This document shows positions 8,765 to 17,646 of a stretch of 64,000 nt of DNA, piece after piece; position 1 is the first letter of the stretch; each line of letters opens with the position of its first letter. A program made the position numbers and the translations under genes. The notes beneath the pieces were generated by a model that was not told the DNA's origin, ran no database searches, and saw only the letters and a program-made list of their open reading frames with translations. Location: assembly GCF_000716445.1 (NCBI RefSeq), contig NZ_JNWK01000014.1, forward strand, positions 72,430 through 136,429, given 5' to 3'. Source of the DNA: Streptomyces wedmorensis. GTDB taxonomy: Bacteria; Actinomycetota; Actinomycetes; Streptomycetales; Streptomycetaceae.

Positions 8765-10915
8765 ATGCGTTCGTCGCGTTGGCGGAGGAGAAACCTCTCC
8801 ACCCTCGCCGCTCTAGCCCTCGCTCTCGCCACACCCCTTCCGGTGATGGCAACGGCGACAGCCGCAACAGGCTCGGTCGCCGAGGCCGCCGCCGCACCGG
8901 CGGTCGTGCCCCAGCCCGTGTCACAGACGAACCTGACCGGCAGCGGCTTCGCCCTCACCGCGCAGACGCCGGTGAACGTCATCTCCTCCGGCGACCCCGA
9001 CGCGGCGGGCGTGGGCACGTACCTCGCGGGACTGCTGGCCCCGGCGACCGGCTACACGCTGCCGGTCACCACCACCTCCCAGCCCGCGAGCCAGGCCATC
9101 GTCCTCAACCCCAACGGTCCGAGCACCCTGGGCGCCGAGGGCTACACCCTGAACTCGAGCAGCACCGGGGTGACGGTGACCGCGTACGGAGCGCAGGGCC
9201 TGTTCCGCGGGGTTCAGACCCTGCGTCAACTGCTGCCGGCGGCCATCGAGTCCACGACGGTCAAGCCGGGCCCCTGGACCGTCGCCCCCGTGCAGATCTC
9301 GGACACGCCCCGGTACGCCTACCGGGGCGTCATGGTGGACGTGGCCCGGCGCTACTTCCCGATGGCCCAGCTCAAGAAGTACATCGACCAGGCCGCTACC
9401 TACAAGATCAACACGCTGCACCTGCACCTGACGGACGACCAGGGCTGGCGCATCGCGATCGGGGCCATACCGAGCCTCACCACGATCGGCGCGAGCACGC
9501 AGAGCGGCTTCACCGGCGGGACCACCTGGTACTACACCGCGGCCGAGTACCAGGAGATCGTGGCCTACGCCAAGTCCCGCTTCATGACCGTCGTCCCTGA
9601 GATCGACGGCCCCGGCCACACCAGCGCCGCCCTGGCGTCCGTCGCCAACCTCAACTGCGACAACAAGGCGATCAAGCCGTACTCGGGCTTCGACGTGGGC
9701 ATCAGCCTCTACTGTCTGAGCGACGCCCAGCACATCTCCAACGTCAGCGGCTTCCTCACCACCGTGATCGACACGGTGGCGGCCATGACGCCCGGACCCT
9801 ACGTCCACCTCGGCGGCGACGAGACTCCGCAGGCCACCTCGTCCCAGTACAACGCCTACGTCTCCGCGGCCACCGCGGCCGCGACCGCGCGGGGCAAGAC
9901 CGTGATGGGCTGGCACCAGCTCGGACAGTCGACGATCCCCGCGAACAGCGTCATGCAGTGGTGGGGCGACGCCGACGACCGGGCCAGCATCGGCACCGGC
10001 GGTGAGACCGAGGACATCCAGTTCGTCCGCAACGCCGTCCAGCAGAACGCCCGTTTCGTCATGTCCCCCTCGGACCACGCGTACCTCGACATGAAGTACG
10101 ACTCGTCGACGCCGTACGGGCTCTCCTGGCAGGGCTACGTCCCGGTGAGCAAGGCCTACGACTGGGACCCGTCCACCTCGACGGCCAAGCCCAACGGCAC
10201 CGGCTCGCTCGTCCCGGCCGACAGGATCGCCGGCGTCGAGGCGGCCCTGTGGGCCGACCGCGCGTACGCGGGCAGCCAGAGCCTGCCCCAGTCCACCAGC
10301 CAGTTCCCCGAACCGTACGTGTACGCCGAGTACATGACCTTCCCGCGCCTGCCCGCCATCGCCGAGATCGGCTGGTCGCCCCAGTCCACCCACGACTGGA
10401 CCGACTTCAGCCGCCGCCTGGGCACCCACGGACCGCGCTGGACCGCGGCGGGAATCGGCTACTACGCCGCCCCCGACGTCCCCTGGAGCAGCGCCTCCGG
10501 CGGCAACCTCAACGGCGTCCACACCCTCGCCACCGGCGGCCAGGCCCTGGACGTGCCCGGCAGCTCCACGACTCCGGGCACGCGGCTCACGACCTGGGCC
10601 CTGCACGGCGGCAACAACCAGAAGTGGACCCTCACCGAGCAGTCGGACGGCTCCTACACCCTGGTCAACGTCGCCTCCGGGCTCTGCGCCGACGTCAGCG
10701 GCGGCTCCCTGTCCGCAGGCGCCCCGGTCGTCCAGTGGACGTGCACCGGCGGCACCAACCAGCGGTGGCGGATCACGCCGGTCGCCGGCGGCACCCACAC
10801 CCTGGCATCGGTCAAGAGCGGTCTCCTGCTGACCACCGCCTCGACGGCCAACGGCGCACTCGTCGCCCAACAGCCCGACAGCGGATCGGCGTTGCAGCGC
10901 TGGACCATCGGATGA
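8765..10915 (+). CDS. Secreted GH20 beta-N-acetylhexosaminidase with C-terminal ricin-type lectin domain
   Basis: This encodes 716 aa. The ATG at 8765 follows AAGGAG (8753-8758) by 6 nt and starts a signal peptide (RSSRWRRRN, long Ala/Leu core). A GH20 N-terminal beta-hairpin domain (about residues 45-175) precedes the catalytic barrel. The barrel has YRGVMVDVARRYFP, LHLHLTDDQGWR, VPEIDGPGHTS and the catalytic Asp-Glu pair in HLGGDETP. GWHQLG, MQWWG and EAALWAD follow at the expected spacing. The last 135 residues are a CBM13 trefoil with NQKW, NQRW and LQRW. The enzyme removes terminal GlcNAc or GalNAc from chitin-like or glycan chains. It fits with the amino-sugar catabolic genes next door. 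Confidence 0.93.
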   Translation: MRSSRWRRRNLSTLAALALALATPLPVMATATAATGSVAEAAAAPAVVPQPVSQTNLTGSGFALTAQTPVNVISSGDPDAAGVGTYLAGLLAPATGYTLPVTTTSQPASQAIVLNPNGPSTLGAEGYTLNSSSTGVTVTAYGAQGLFRGVQTLRQLLPAAIESTTVKPGPWTVAPVQISDTPRYAYRGVMVDVARRYFPMAQLKKYIDQAATYKINTLHLHLTDDQGWRIAIGAIPSLTTIGASTQSGFTGGTTWYYTAAEYQEIVAYAKSRFMTVVPEIDGPGHTSAALASVANLNCDNKAIKPYSGFDVGISLYCLSDAQHISNVSGFLTTVIDTVAAMTPGPYVHLGGDETPQATSSQYNAYVSAATAAATARGKTVMGWHQLGQSTIPANSVMQWWGDADDRASIGTGGETEDIQFVRNAVQQNARFVMSPSDHAYLDMKYDSSTPYGLSWQGYVPVSKAYDWDPSTSTAKPNGTGSLVPADRIAGVEAALWADRAYAGSQSLPQSTSQFPEPYVYAEYMTFPRLPAIAEIGWSPQSTHDWTDFSRRLGTHGPRWTAAGIGYYAAPDVPWSSASGGNLNGVHTLATGGQALDVPGSSTTPGTRLTTWALHGGNNQKWTLTEQSDGSYTLVNVASGLCADVSGGSLSAGAPVVQWTCTGGTNQRWRITPVAGGTHTLASVKSGLLLTTASTANGALVAQQPDSGSALQRWTIG

Positions 10916-10944
10916 CCCGCCGAGCCTGACGGCTCGACAGCGAA

Positions 10945-10976
10945 GAGGGCCCGGCTGCCACCGCAGCCGGGCCCTC
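10945..10976. terminator. Bidirectional terminator between converging GH20 and aldolase genes
   Basis: A perfect 14-bp stem (10945-10958 / 10963-10976) with a CACC loop sits 29 nt after the GH20 stop and 20 nt beyond the aldolase stop on the other strand. Confidence 0.85.
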
Positions 10977-10996
10977 CTCGCGTCACACCCCTCGGG

Positions 10997-11833
10997 TCAG
11001 CGCCCGGCGAGGACGCACAGCAGCCGGGCCACCTCCGCAGCCACCGCCTCACGCGCCGGACCCAGGTACCTGCGCGGGTCGGCGACCGCCGGTGCGGCGT
11101 GGAGCTGCTCCCTGACCGTGCGGGTGAAGAGCTGGTTGAGGTGGGTGGAGATGTTCACCTTCGTCATGCCGGCGGCGACGGCCTTCTCGAGGTCCGAGTC
11201 GTCGACGCCGGAGGAACCGTGCAGGACGAGAGGGATGTCCAGAGCCTCCTTCAGGCGCGTGATGAGGTCGAGGTCGAGCACGGCGTCCCGGATGATCATG
11301 GCGTGCGAGCTGCCCACGGCGACGGCGAGCGCGTCCACCGCCGTCGCCGCGGCGAACTCGCGGGCCTCGTCCGGGTCCGTACGGACATCGGGGGCGTGGG
11401 CGCCGTCCTTGCCACCGACCTCGCCGAGCTCCGCCTCCACCCAGACGCCGGCCCGGTGGCAGTGGTCGGTGATCATGCGGGTGGTGTCGACGTTCGCCTG
11501 GTACGGCAGCTTCGAGGCGTCGAACATGACCGAGGTGAAGCCGAGTTCGACGGCTTCCCGGACGAGCTCGGCGGACTCGGCGTGGTCCAGGTGGACCGCC
11601 ACCGGCACAGTGGCGGCACGGGCGATCTCCAGCGTGGCGAGGGCGAGGGGGGCGAGGGCGCCGTGGTAACGGGCCGTGTTCTCGCTGATCTGCAGGATGA
11701 CCGGCAGGCCCGCCTGCCGGGCCCCGGCGACGATCGCCTCGGCGTGCTCGATCTGGACGACGTTGAAGGCGCCGACACCGGTGTTCGCGTCGCGGGCGGG
11801 CCCGACGATGTCGTCGGTGGGGGTCAGGGGCAT
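10997..11833 (-). CDS. Class II fructose/tagatose-bisphosphate aldolase (KbaY/GatY-type)
   Basis: This encodes 278 aa, starting at an ATG (11833) preceded on the minus strand by GGAGAA; a longer in-frame start lacks a ribosome site. The zinc class II aldolase motifs are present: GAFNVVQIEHAEAI, VPVAVHLDHAES (metal-binding His), VEAELGEVGGKDG, LVLHGSSGVDD and VNISTHLN. The length matches the short tagatose-bisphosphate type (about 280 aa) rather than the 340-aa glycolytic enzyme. With the PfkB kinase and AgaS-like protein upstream, the expected reaction is cleavage of tagatose-1,6-bisphosphate (GalNAc/galactosamine route) to DHAP and glyceraldehyde-3-phosphate. Confidence 0.88.
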   Translation of the reverse strand: MPLTPTDDIVGPARDANTGVGAFNVVQIEHAEAIVAGARQAGLPVILQISENTARYHGALAPLALATLEIARAATVPVAVHLDHAESAELVREAVELGFTSVMFDASKLPYQANVDTTRMITDHCHRAGVWVEAELGEVGGKDGAHAPDVRTDPDEAREFAAATAVDALAVAVGSSHAMIIRDAVLDLDLITRLKEALDIPLVLHGSSGVDDSDLEKAVAAGMTKVNISTHLNQLFTRTVREQLHAAPAVADPRRYLGPAREAVAAEVARLLCVLAGR

Positions 11834-11870
11834 GGGAGTTCTCCACGGGGCGGTGACGGATACAGAGGGG

Positions 11871-11910
11871 CGGCGTGTGAGGTGGACGGCGGTGTCCACC
11901 TCACACGCCG
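11871..11910 (-). terminator. Strong hairpin inside the catabolic operon (agaS/aldolase gap)
   Basis: A perfect 17-bp stem (11871-11887 / 11894-11910) with a 6-nt loop lies 24 nt past the SIS gene stop and 38 nt before the aldolase start. It could attenuate aldolase expression, stabilise the upstream mRNA, or mean that the aldolase has its own promoter. Confidence 0.7.
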
Positions 11911-11933
11911 GGCAGCGGGAGGAGCGGTGGGCC

Positions 11934-12884
11934 TCAGACTCCGGAGTCCTCGAGGATCACGGAGCGGGTCAGGTTGCGAGGACGGTCCGGGTCGTAGCCT
12001 CGGGCCTCGGCGAGGTGGACGGCGAGACGCTGGGCCCGGATCAGGTCGGCGAGCGGGTCGAGAGCGCCGGACTCATCGCCGGACCCGGCGGCGTACAGAC
12101 CGCCGACGCGGGCGATGTCGTCGGCCAGGCCCTGCGGCGCCTCGCCGAAGAGCCAGACGACCCGGCCGGGGCCGGTGATGCTGATCGGACCGTGGCGGTA
12201 CTCCATGGCCGGGTACGCCTCGGTCCAGGCCCCGGCGGCCTCCCGCATCTTGAGTCCGGCTTCGAGGGCGAGGCCGTAGGTCCAGCCGGCGCCGAGGAAG
12301 GTGAACTGCTCGGCGCCGCGGACCTCCGGGTCGAGAGGCTCCGCGACGGCACGCTCGGCGTCCTGGGCCGCCTGAGCCAGCGGACGTACGCCTGCCGGCA
12401 GGGCGTCCTCGGCTTCGAGGTGGGCTCGCAGGAGAGCGAGGACCGTGGTGGCGAACCTGGTCTGGACGACGGACTGTTCGTCCGCGAAGTCGAGGACCGC
12501 GACGGCGTCGGCGGCCGCCATGACGGGGGTGGCGGGGTCGGCGGTGATGGCGCCGGTGGCCACGGACCCCTTCATCCGGGTCAGCAGGTCGAGGACCTCG
12601 GTGGTGGTGCCGGAACGGGTGATCGCGAGGATGCGGTCGTAGCTCCGGCCGTGCGGGAACTCGGAGGCGGCGAAGGCGTCGGTCTCGCCGTGTCCGCCCG
12701 CTTCGCGCAGTTCCGCGTACGCGTGGGCCATGAACCAGGAGGTACCGCAGCCGACGACCGCGACGCGCTCACCCCGGCGCGGCAGGGCAGCCGAGAAGGA
12801 GGCGACCGAGGCGGCCGCGCGGCGCCAGGTGTCCGGCTGGGAGTCGATCTCGACGGACGTACGGGAAGTCTGGAAGGTGGTCAT
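11934..12884 (-). CDS. agaS: SIS-domain sugar isomerase/deaminase, AgaS-like
   Basis: This encodes 316 aa from an ATG with AAGGAA upstream on the minus strand. Two SIS domains are visible, the first with VVGCGTSW and ITRSGTTTEV and the second with FLGAGWTYGLALEAGLKMREAAG. The C-terminal NLTRSVILE resembles GlmS and AgaS proteins. AgaS converts galactosamine-6-phosphate to tagatose-6-phosphate in characterised bacteria. The kinase and aldolase in the same operon support that step here. A GlmS-like glucosamine-6-phosphate deaminase function is the main alternative. Confidence 0.85.
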   Translation of the reverse strand: MTTFQTSRTSVEIDSQPDTWRRAAASVASFSAALPRRGERVAVVGCGTSWFMAHAYAELREAGGHGETDAFAASEFPHGRSYDRILAITRSGTTTEVLDLLTRMKGSVATGAITADPATPVMAAADAVAVLDFADEQSVVQTRFATTVLALLRAHLEAEDALPAGVRPLAQAAQDAERAVAEPLDPEVRGAEQFTFLGAGWTYGLALEAGLKMREAAGAWTEAYPAMEYRHGPISITGPGRVVWLFGEAPQGLADDIARVGGLYAAGSGDESGALDPLADLIRAQRLAVHLAEARGYDPDRPRNLTRSVILEDSGV

Positions 12885-13001
12885 GCGATTCCTTGAGGTG
12901 CGTAGGGCGGGATGTGCGTGCTTGGTGGCGCGCTGGAAGTGCCGTGGTCGGTCGAACGGATGCGTCTGTACGCGGCGGCAGTCAGGCGGGTCGGTCGTGC
13001 C

Positions 13002-13934
13002 TCACCGGTGACACGGCGGCGCGAGTTCGGTCACGCGGACCTCTTGCCGGAACTGTGAGTAGACCGAGGGATCGACCTCGCCCGCGGTCGCACAGGGCAC
13101 GGCCGCGGCCGACAGGGCCACCGCCTCGCGCAGGATGTCCGGCCAGGCCGCGCGGGCTGCGAGACCGGACGCGATCGCAGCGACGCAGGCGTCTCCCGCG
13201 CCCGTCGGATTGCCGGAGAGCAACGCGGGAGGAGCGGCCAGCCACGCGCCGTTCGGCGTGACGGCCCGCAGACCGTCCGGGCCCGCCGACGCCACGACCG
13301 TTCGCGCGCCGCGGCGACGCAGCTCCGTGACGGCGGCCGCCGGATCATCGCACCCCGTCACCTCCGCGAGTTCGGCCGCGTTGGGCTTGATCACATCCGG
13401 GCCCGCCTCCAGAGCGGCGGTCAGGGCGGGTCCGGAGGTGTCGAGGACGGTCAGGGCTCCCGCTTCGGCGGCGACCCGGATCAGGACCGCGTAGGCGTCC
13501 GGTGGCAGGCCCGGGGGAGTGCTTCCGCTCAGGACGACGACGCTCGCACCTCGGACCGTGGTGGCGTAGTGCGTGACGAAGGCCGCCCATTCCGTGGGGG
13601 TCACCTCTGGGCCAAGCCCGTTGAGGACGGTGGCATCGCCGTCGTCGCGCGAGACGACGGCGACCGTACGCCGGGACTCGCCCGCCACCGGGACGAAGGA
13701 GGCACGGATCCCGGCGGACCGCAGACCGTCGTGGATCAGGCGGCCCGTCGGCCCCCCTGCCAGGCCCGTGACGACCGGCGAGTGCCCGAGAAAGGCGAGT
13801 ACCCGGGCGACGTTGATTCCTTTCCCCCCGGCCCGCTCGTGTGCCGCGAGGACACGGTGGGACGTGCGGGGCCTCAGCTCGGCGACCTCCCAGGTGACGT
13901 CGAGGGCGGCGTTGAGCGTGACGGTGACGATCAT
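13002..13934 (-). CDS. PfkB-family hexose-phosphate kinase (tagatose-6-phosphate / 1-phosphofructokinase type)
   Basis: This encodes 310 aa. I chose the ATG at 13934 because AGGAGT lies about 8 nt upstream on the minus strand and MIVTVTLNAALDVTW is the typical N-terminus. The PfkB signatures are GGKGINVARVLAFLG near residue 40 and NPTGAGDACVAAIASGL near residue 245 (catalytic Asp). It is the first gene of the minus-strand operon kinase, agaS, aldolase, and so probably phosphorylates tagatose-6-phosphate. There is no fructose PTS gene nearby, which argues against a fructose operon. Confidence 0.87.
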   Translation of the reverse strand: MIVTVTLNAALDVTWEVAELRPRTSHRVLAAHERAGGKGINVARVLAFLGHSPVVTGLAGGPTGRLIHDGLRSAGIRASFVPVAGESRRTVAVVSRDDGDATVLNGLGPEVTPTEWAAFVTHYATTVRGASVVVLSGSTPPGLPPDAYAVLIRVAAEAGALTVLDTSGPALTAALEAGPDVIKPNAAELAEVTGCDDPAAAVTELRRRGARTVVASAGPDGLRAVTPNGAWLAAPPALLSGNPTGAGDACVAAIASGLAARAAWPDILREAVALSAAAVPCATAGEVDPSVYSQFRQEVRVTELAPPCHR

Positions 13935-14331
13935 GGTGTGCGGACTCCTGTGAAAGAAGCGTGTGCGTGGCGGCCGGCCGTGCTGCGGCCCTGTCCGTTC
14001 GGGGGCGGCGGTGACCGGGCGTGAGGTACCGACAGCAGGGCCGGTGACCATGAAGAGTGCTTGATTCTGCTCTCATGAAGCATAAAGCGAGCATGTTCAA
14101 TCAGTCCAGACGCTTGGAGCTGCTGTCGAGCGGACCCGCTCGGGGAGCGGTGCAGGGCGGGAAAGCTCTTCACGAGCGGTGGCGACCGATCCACCGTGAT
14201 GCTCGATGCAGGCGCGCTACGATCAACTTCGCGCATGGAGCACCGGTCCGACGGCTCCATCAGGGCCGGCGGACCGTCGGGGACTCGGGCGTGCGGTTCG
14301 GACGTCTCAGGGCAGGGAAGGGTTGCGGCAC
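13935..14331. promoter_or_regulatory. Divergent promoter region of the kinase operon and the DeoR gene
   Basis: This 397-nt gap has no convincing gene. A notably AT-rich stretch at 14053-14105 contains CGAGCATGTTC (14088-14098), an 11-mer also found exactly at 28837-28847 upstream of the M4 protease genes. Its reverse complement includes TGCTCG, an element shared with three other promoters of this region. This is a likely DeoR target. Confidence 0.45.
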
Positions 14332-15132
14332 ATGTCCAAGCAGGAGCGGTGGAGCAGGTTGCTCGAGTTGCTGGCGGTGGAGGGCAGGCTGGACGTGGAA
14401 CAGGCCGCTGTCGTCGTCGACGTGTCACCCGCCACCATTCGCCGTGACCTCGACGAACTGGCCGAGCAGCGGCTTCTCGTCCGCACCCGCGGCGGGGCGA
14501 TCGCGCACGGTGTGTCGTACGAGCTCCCGTTGCGCTACAAGTCCTCCCGTCGGGCCTCCGAGAAGCAGCGCATCGCCAGGGCGGTGGCGGACCTGATGAC
14601 GGCGGGAGACGTCATCGGTCTCAACGGGGGGACGACGAGCACCGAGGTGGCCCGTGCGCTGGCCCTGCGGACGGGTGGAGGCGCGGGCGACTCGGGAGAC
14701 GGGCATTCCGGCCCCTTGTACACCGTGGTGACCAACGCGCTGAACATCGCCGGCGAGCTGGCGGTCCGTCCGCAGTTCAAGATCGTGGTGACCGGCGGGG
14801 TCGCCCGGCCGCAGTCCTACGAGCTGGTGGGGCCGCTGGCGGCGGGAGTGCTGAACGAGGTGGTGCTGGACGTCGCGGTCCTGGGCGCCGACGGTGTGGA
14901 CGCCAAGCTGGGCGTCATGACGCACCAGGAGGACGAGGCCAGCATCAGCAGGCTCTTCGCGGAGCGCGCACGCAGGGTGGTCCTGGTCGCCGACTCCTCC
15001 AAGATGGGCAAGCGCGCCTTCGCCAGGATCTGCGGCCTCGACCGTGTCGACTCCGTCGTCACCGACTCCGGGATCGCCCCGGAGATGGCGGCCAGGCTCA
15101 CCGAGGCCGGCATCGAAGTGATCACCGTCTGA
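14332..15132 (+). CDS. DeoR-family transcriptional regulator of the amino-sugar locus
   Basis: This encodes 266 aa. The ATG at 14332 follows GGGAAGGG by about 10 nt, and the protein begins with the DeoR helix-turn-helix (MSKQERWSRLLELLAVEG, then VVVDVSPATIRRDLDEL, with the hallmark RRDLDEL and TRGGA). The C-terminal sugar-phosphate sensor has LNGGTTSTEVARAL, VVTNALNIAGEL, VTGGVARPQSYELVGPLA and DGVD. Such regulators are usually repressors released by a phosphorylated sugar. It is divergent from the kinase-agaS-aldolase operon and upstream of the importer, so a tagatose- or galactosamine-phosphate effector is plausible. Confidence 0.9.
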   Translation: MSKQERWSRLLELLAVEGRLDVEQAAVVVDVSPATIRRDLDELAEQRLLVRTRGGAIAHGVSYELPLRYKSSRRASEKQRIARAVADLMTAGDVIGLNGGTTSTEVARALALRTGGGAGDSGDGHSGPLYTVVTNALNIAGELAVRPQFKIVVTGGVARPQSYELVGPLAAGVLNEVVLDVAVLGADGVDAKLGVMTHQEDEASISRLFAERARRVVLVADSSKMGKRAFARICGLDRVDSVVTDSGIAPEMAARLTEAGIEVITV

Positions 15133-15155
15133 GGGCACTCGCCACCGAACACACC

Positions 15156-15199
15156 CACACCGCCCCCCGCGCGTCCCAGGACGCGCGGGGGGCGGTGTG
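15156..15199 (+). terminator. Strong terminator after the DeoR gene
   Basis: A perfect 19-bp GC-rich stem (15156-15174 / 15181-15199) with a 6-nt loop starts 24 nt after the stop. Confidence 0.9.
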
Positions 15200-15314
15200 C
15201 TGTCCGGCCCCAGGAGCCATCCACGACGCCCAACATCCGGACGATTCGGCATCGTTCGCGTAACGGCCCCTGGCATCCAAGCCCCGTCATCGTGTTTACT
15301 TCCACCACAGCAGA

Positions 15315-15329
15315 TGCTCGTTACTGAGC
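15315..15329 (+). promoter_or_regulatory. Candidate operator before the ABC importer operon
   Basis: TGCTCG (15315-15320) runs directly into TTACTGAGC (15321-15329), giving GCTC and GAGC half-sites about 6 nt apart. TTACTGAGC is identical to 8645-8653 before GH20, and TACTGAGC recurs at 20958-20965 before the ROK gene. It lies 111 nt upstream of the importer start. The rest of the gap 15200-15440 holds nothing else I can identify. Confidence 0.5.
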
Positions 15330-15440
15330 GAAAGCCTGGAGCAGCGCCCAGGTTCATGCACGCTCCGAGCTGCTGTCGTTCCTGCACCCCACCGGCCGCA
15401 CATCGCCCGACGGCCGGTACACACAAAGGCGGTACTGACG

Positions 15441-16700
15441 ATGAACAAGCGGATGTTCGTGGCGGCCTGCACCATAGGCGTGCTCACTCTCACGGCCTGC
15501 GGTGGCAAGGACGGCGGCGCCTCGGCGAACGGCGAGGTGACCCTGAAGCTCGTCGCAGCGGACTACGGAGACAAGGCGTCGAACAGCTCGACCGCCTACT
15601 GGAACGACGTGGCACAGCGCTTCACCGCCGCCAACCCGAAGATCAAGGTCGACGTCCAGGTCATCAACTGGAACGACATCGACTCCCAGGTGAAGACGAT
15701 GATCCAGAGCGGCAACGTGCCGGACGTCCTCCAGACGGGCGGCTACGCCGACAAGGTCGCCGACGACCTCCTGTACAAGGCCGACGAGGTGCTGTCGGAG
15801 CCCACCAGGAAGAACCTCATCGACAGCTTCGCCAAGGCCGGCGAGGTCGACGGCACGCAGTACGGCATCCCGTTCGTCTCCTCCGCGCGTGCCTTCTTCT
15901 ACAACAAGACCTTGTTCGCCAAGGCCGGCATCACCGAGGCGCCCAGGAACTGGGACGAACTCAAGGCCGCCGCGCAGAAGATCAAGGCCAAGGTCCCCGG
16001 CGTCACCCCGTACGCCCTTCCCCTCGGCCCCGAGGAGGCACAGGGCGAGTCCCTGATCTGGGAGCTCGGAAACGGCGGCGGCTACACGGACGCCAAGGGC
16101 GGCTACACCCTCGACGCCAAGGCCAACGTCGAGGCGTTCTCCTGGCTGAAGACGAACCTCGTCGGCCCCGGCCTCACCTACGCCAACCCCGCCACCACCG
16201 ACCGCAAGACCGCCTTCGCCGACTTCGCGGCGGGCAAGACCGCCATGCTCAACGGACACCCCTCACTGATCCAGATGTCCAAGGACGGCAAGGTCGACTA
16301 CGGCGTCGCGCCCATCCCCGGCAAGTCCGGACCCCTGGCGTCCACCCTCGGCGTCGCCGACTGGATGATGGCGTTCAAGGACGGCGGCCACAAGGAAGAG
16401 GTCCGCAAGTTCCTCGACTTCGCGTACTCCAAGGAGAACACGCTGAAGTTCGACGAGACGTACAACCTCATGCCGGTCACCGAGGACACCCTCAAGGAGA
16501 TGACCGCGAACGGCAAGCACAAGGACCTCGAGCCCTTCTTCACACTGCTGCCGAACGCCGTCTTCTACCCGCTCGGCGACACCACCTGGGACGCCGTCTC
16601 GGCCGAGATCAAGAAGAGCGGCGGCACCGCCGTGAACGACCCCGCGAAGGTGCTGGGCGAGCTCCAGAAGAAGGCCGAGGCAGCGGTCGCCGACCAGTAG
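15441..16700 (+). CDS. ABC transporter sugar-binding lipoprotein (family 1)
   Basis: This encodes 419 aa with a lipoprotein signal (MNKRMFVAACTIGVLTLTAC, lipobox LTAC, Cys at residue 20). The family 1 solute-binding fold is clear: VTLKLVAADYG, a WNDVAQRFTAANPKIKVDVQ start, GIPFVSSARAFFYNKTLF, GPEEAQGESLIWELGNGGGY and GKTAMLNGHPSLI. It is the first gene of the importer operon (binding protein, two permeases) and lies downstream of the DeoR gene. The substrate is probably an amino sugar or GalNAc-containing oligosaccharide, inferred from neighbours. Confidence 0.92.
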   Translation: MNKRMFVAACTIGVLTLTACGGKDGGASANGEVTLKLVAADYGDKASNSSTAYWNDVAQRFTAANPKIKVDVQVINWNDIDSQVKTMIQSGNVPDVLQTGGYADKVADDLLYKADEVLSEPTRKNLIDSFAKAGEVDGTQYGIPFVSSARAFFYNKTLFAKAGITEAPRNWDELKAAAQKIKAKVPGVTPYALPLGPEEAQGESLIWELGNGGGYTDAKGGYTLDAKANVEAFSWLKTNLVGPGLTYANPATTDRKTAFADFAAGKTAMLNGHPSLIQMSKDGKVDYGVAPIPGKSGPLASTLGVADWMMAFKDGGHKEEVRKFLDFAYSKENTLKFDETYNLMPVTEDTLKEMTANGKHKDLEPFFTLLPNAVFYPLGDTTWDAVSAEIKKSGGTAVNDPAKVLGELQKKAEAAVADQ

Positions 16701-16728
16701 GCCCGCGCCACGTCACGGAAGGCACCTC

Positions 16729-17646
16729 GTGTCCACCACCTCATCCGCCACCCGCCCCGGCCGCAAGGGCCCGGGCGGCCTGGCCCGCCTCGGCCCACTG
16801 CCCTGGATCGGACCCGCGACCCTGCTCATCGTCCTGGTCGTGCTCTGGCCCGTCTACGAGATGGTCCGGACCTCGTTCCTGAAGATCAGCAGCAGCGGTT
16901 TCGTCCGCGGCTCGGCCGGAACCGACAAGTACAAGCAGCTGTTCGAGGATCCGGCACTGCCCTCGGTCGTCGTCTCCACCGTCATGTGGACCATCGTCGT
17001 GGTCACCACGACGATGGTGATCTCCCTGGCACTGGCCCAGCTGTTCAACCAGCGGTTCCCCGGCCGCCGCGTCACCCGCTGGGCGCTCATCGCACCGTGG
17101 GCCGCCTCGCTGGTGATGACCGCGATCGGCTTCAAGTGGATGCTCAACCAGACGTCCGGCGTCCTCAACACCGTCATGAAGGACCTCGGCCTCATCGACG
17201 GCCCCAAGGACTGGCTGGGTGACCCGTCCACCGCCTGGCCGTGGATGATGTTCGTGGCCGTCTTCGTCTCGCTGCCCTTCACCACCTACACCCTGCTCGC
17301 CGGACTCCAGACCATCCCCACCGAGGTCTACGAGGCGGCCAAGGTCGACGGTACGAACACCTGGCAGACGTATCTGCGGATCACCCTGCCGCTGCTGCGC
17401 CCGGCGCTGCTCGTCGGCATGGTGATCAACCTGATCAACGTCTTCAACTCGTTCCCCATCATCTGGAGCATGACCCGCGGCGGCCCGGACAGCGACACCG
17501 CCACCACCACGGTCTTCATGTACCAGCTCAAGAACGCCGACATCGGCCAGTCCGCGGCGATGTCCGTCGTCAACTTCGCCCTCGTCGTGGTCATGGTCGT
17601 CCTCTTCCTCAAGGCCGCCCGCTGGAACCAGGAGGAGAACCGATGA
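16729..17646 (+). CDS. ABC sugar transporter permease 1
   Basis: This encodes 305 aa from a GTG with GGAAGG upstream (16716-16721), 28 nt after the binding-protein gene. Six membrane helices are visible (for example WIGPATLLIVLVVLWPVY, WTIVVVTTTMVISLALA and VVNFALVVVMVVLFL). The MalF-type EAA loop is EVYEAAKVDGTNTWQTYLRI. The stop overlaps the next start (ATGA), so the two permeases are translationally coupled. Confidence 0.93.
   Translation: MSTTSSATRPGRKGPGGLARLGPLPWIGPATLLIVLVVLWPVYEMVRTSFLKISSSGFVRGSAGTDKYKQLFEDPALPSVVVSTVMWTIVVVTTTMVISLALAQLFNQRFPGRRVTRWALIAPWAASLVMTAIGFKWMLNQTSGVLNTVMKDLGLIDGPKDWLGDPSTAWPWMMFVAVFVSLPFTTYTLLAGLQTIPTEVYEAAKVDGTNTWQTYLRITLPLLRPALLVGMVINLINVFNSFPIIWSMTRGGPDSDTATTTVFMYQLKNADIGQSAAMSVVNFALVVVMVVLFLKAARWNQEENR

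Noticed and set aside
8921..10870. Very long open frame on the strand opposite the GH20 gene
   Set aside because: High-GC codon bias creates antisense open frames; the translation is low-complexity Gly/Val/Arg with no domain, while the GH20 frame has all motifs. The same applies to other antisense frames across the window.
13002..13934. Fructose operon 1-phosphofructokinase (fruK)
   Set aside because: No fructose PTS permease is nearby and the neighbours are AgaS-like and a short class II aldolase, which favour the tagatose route.
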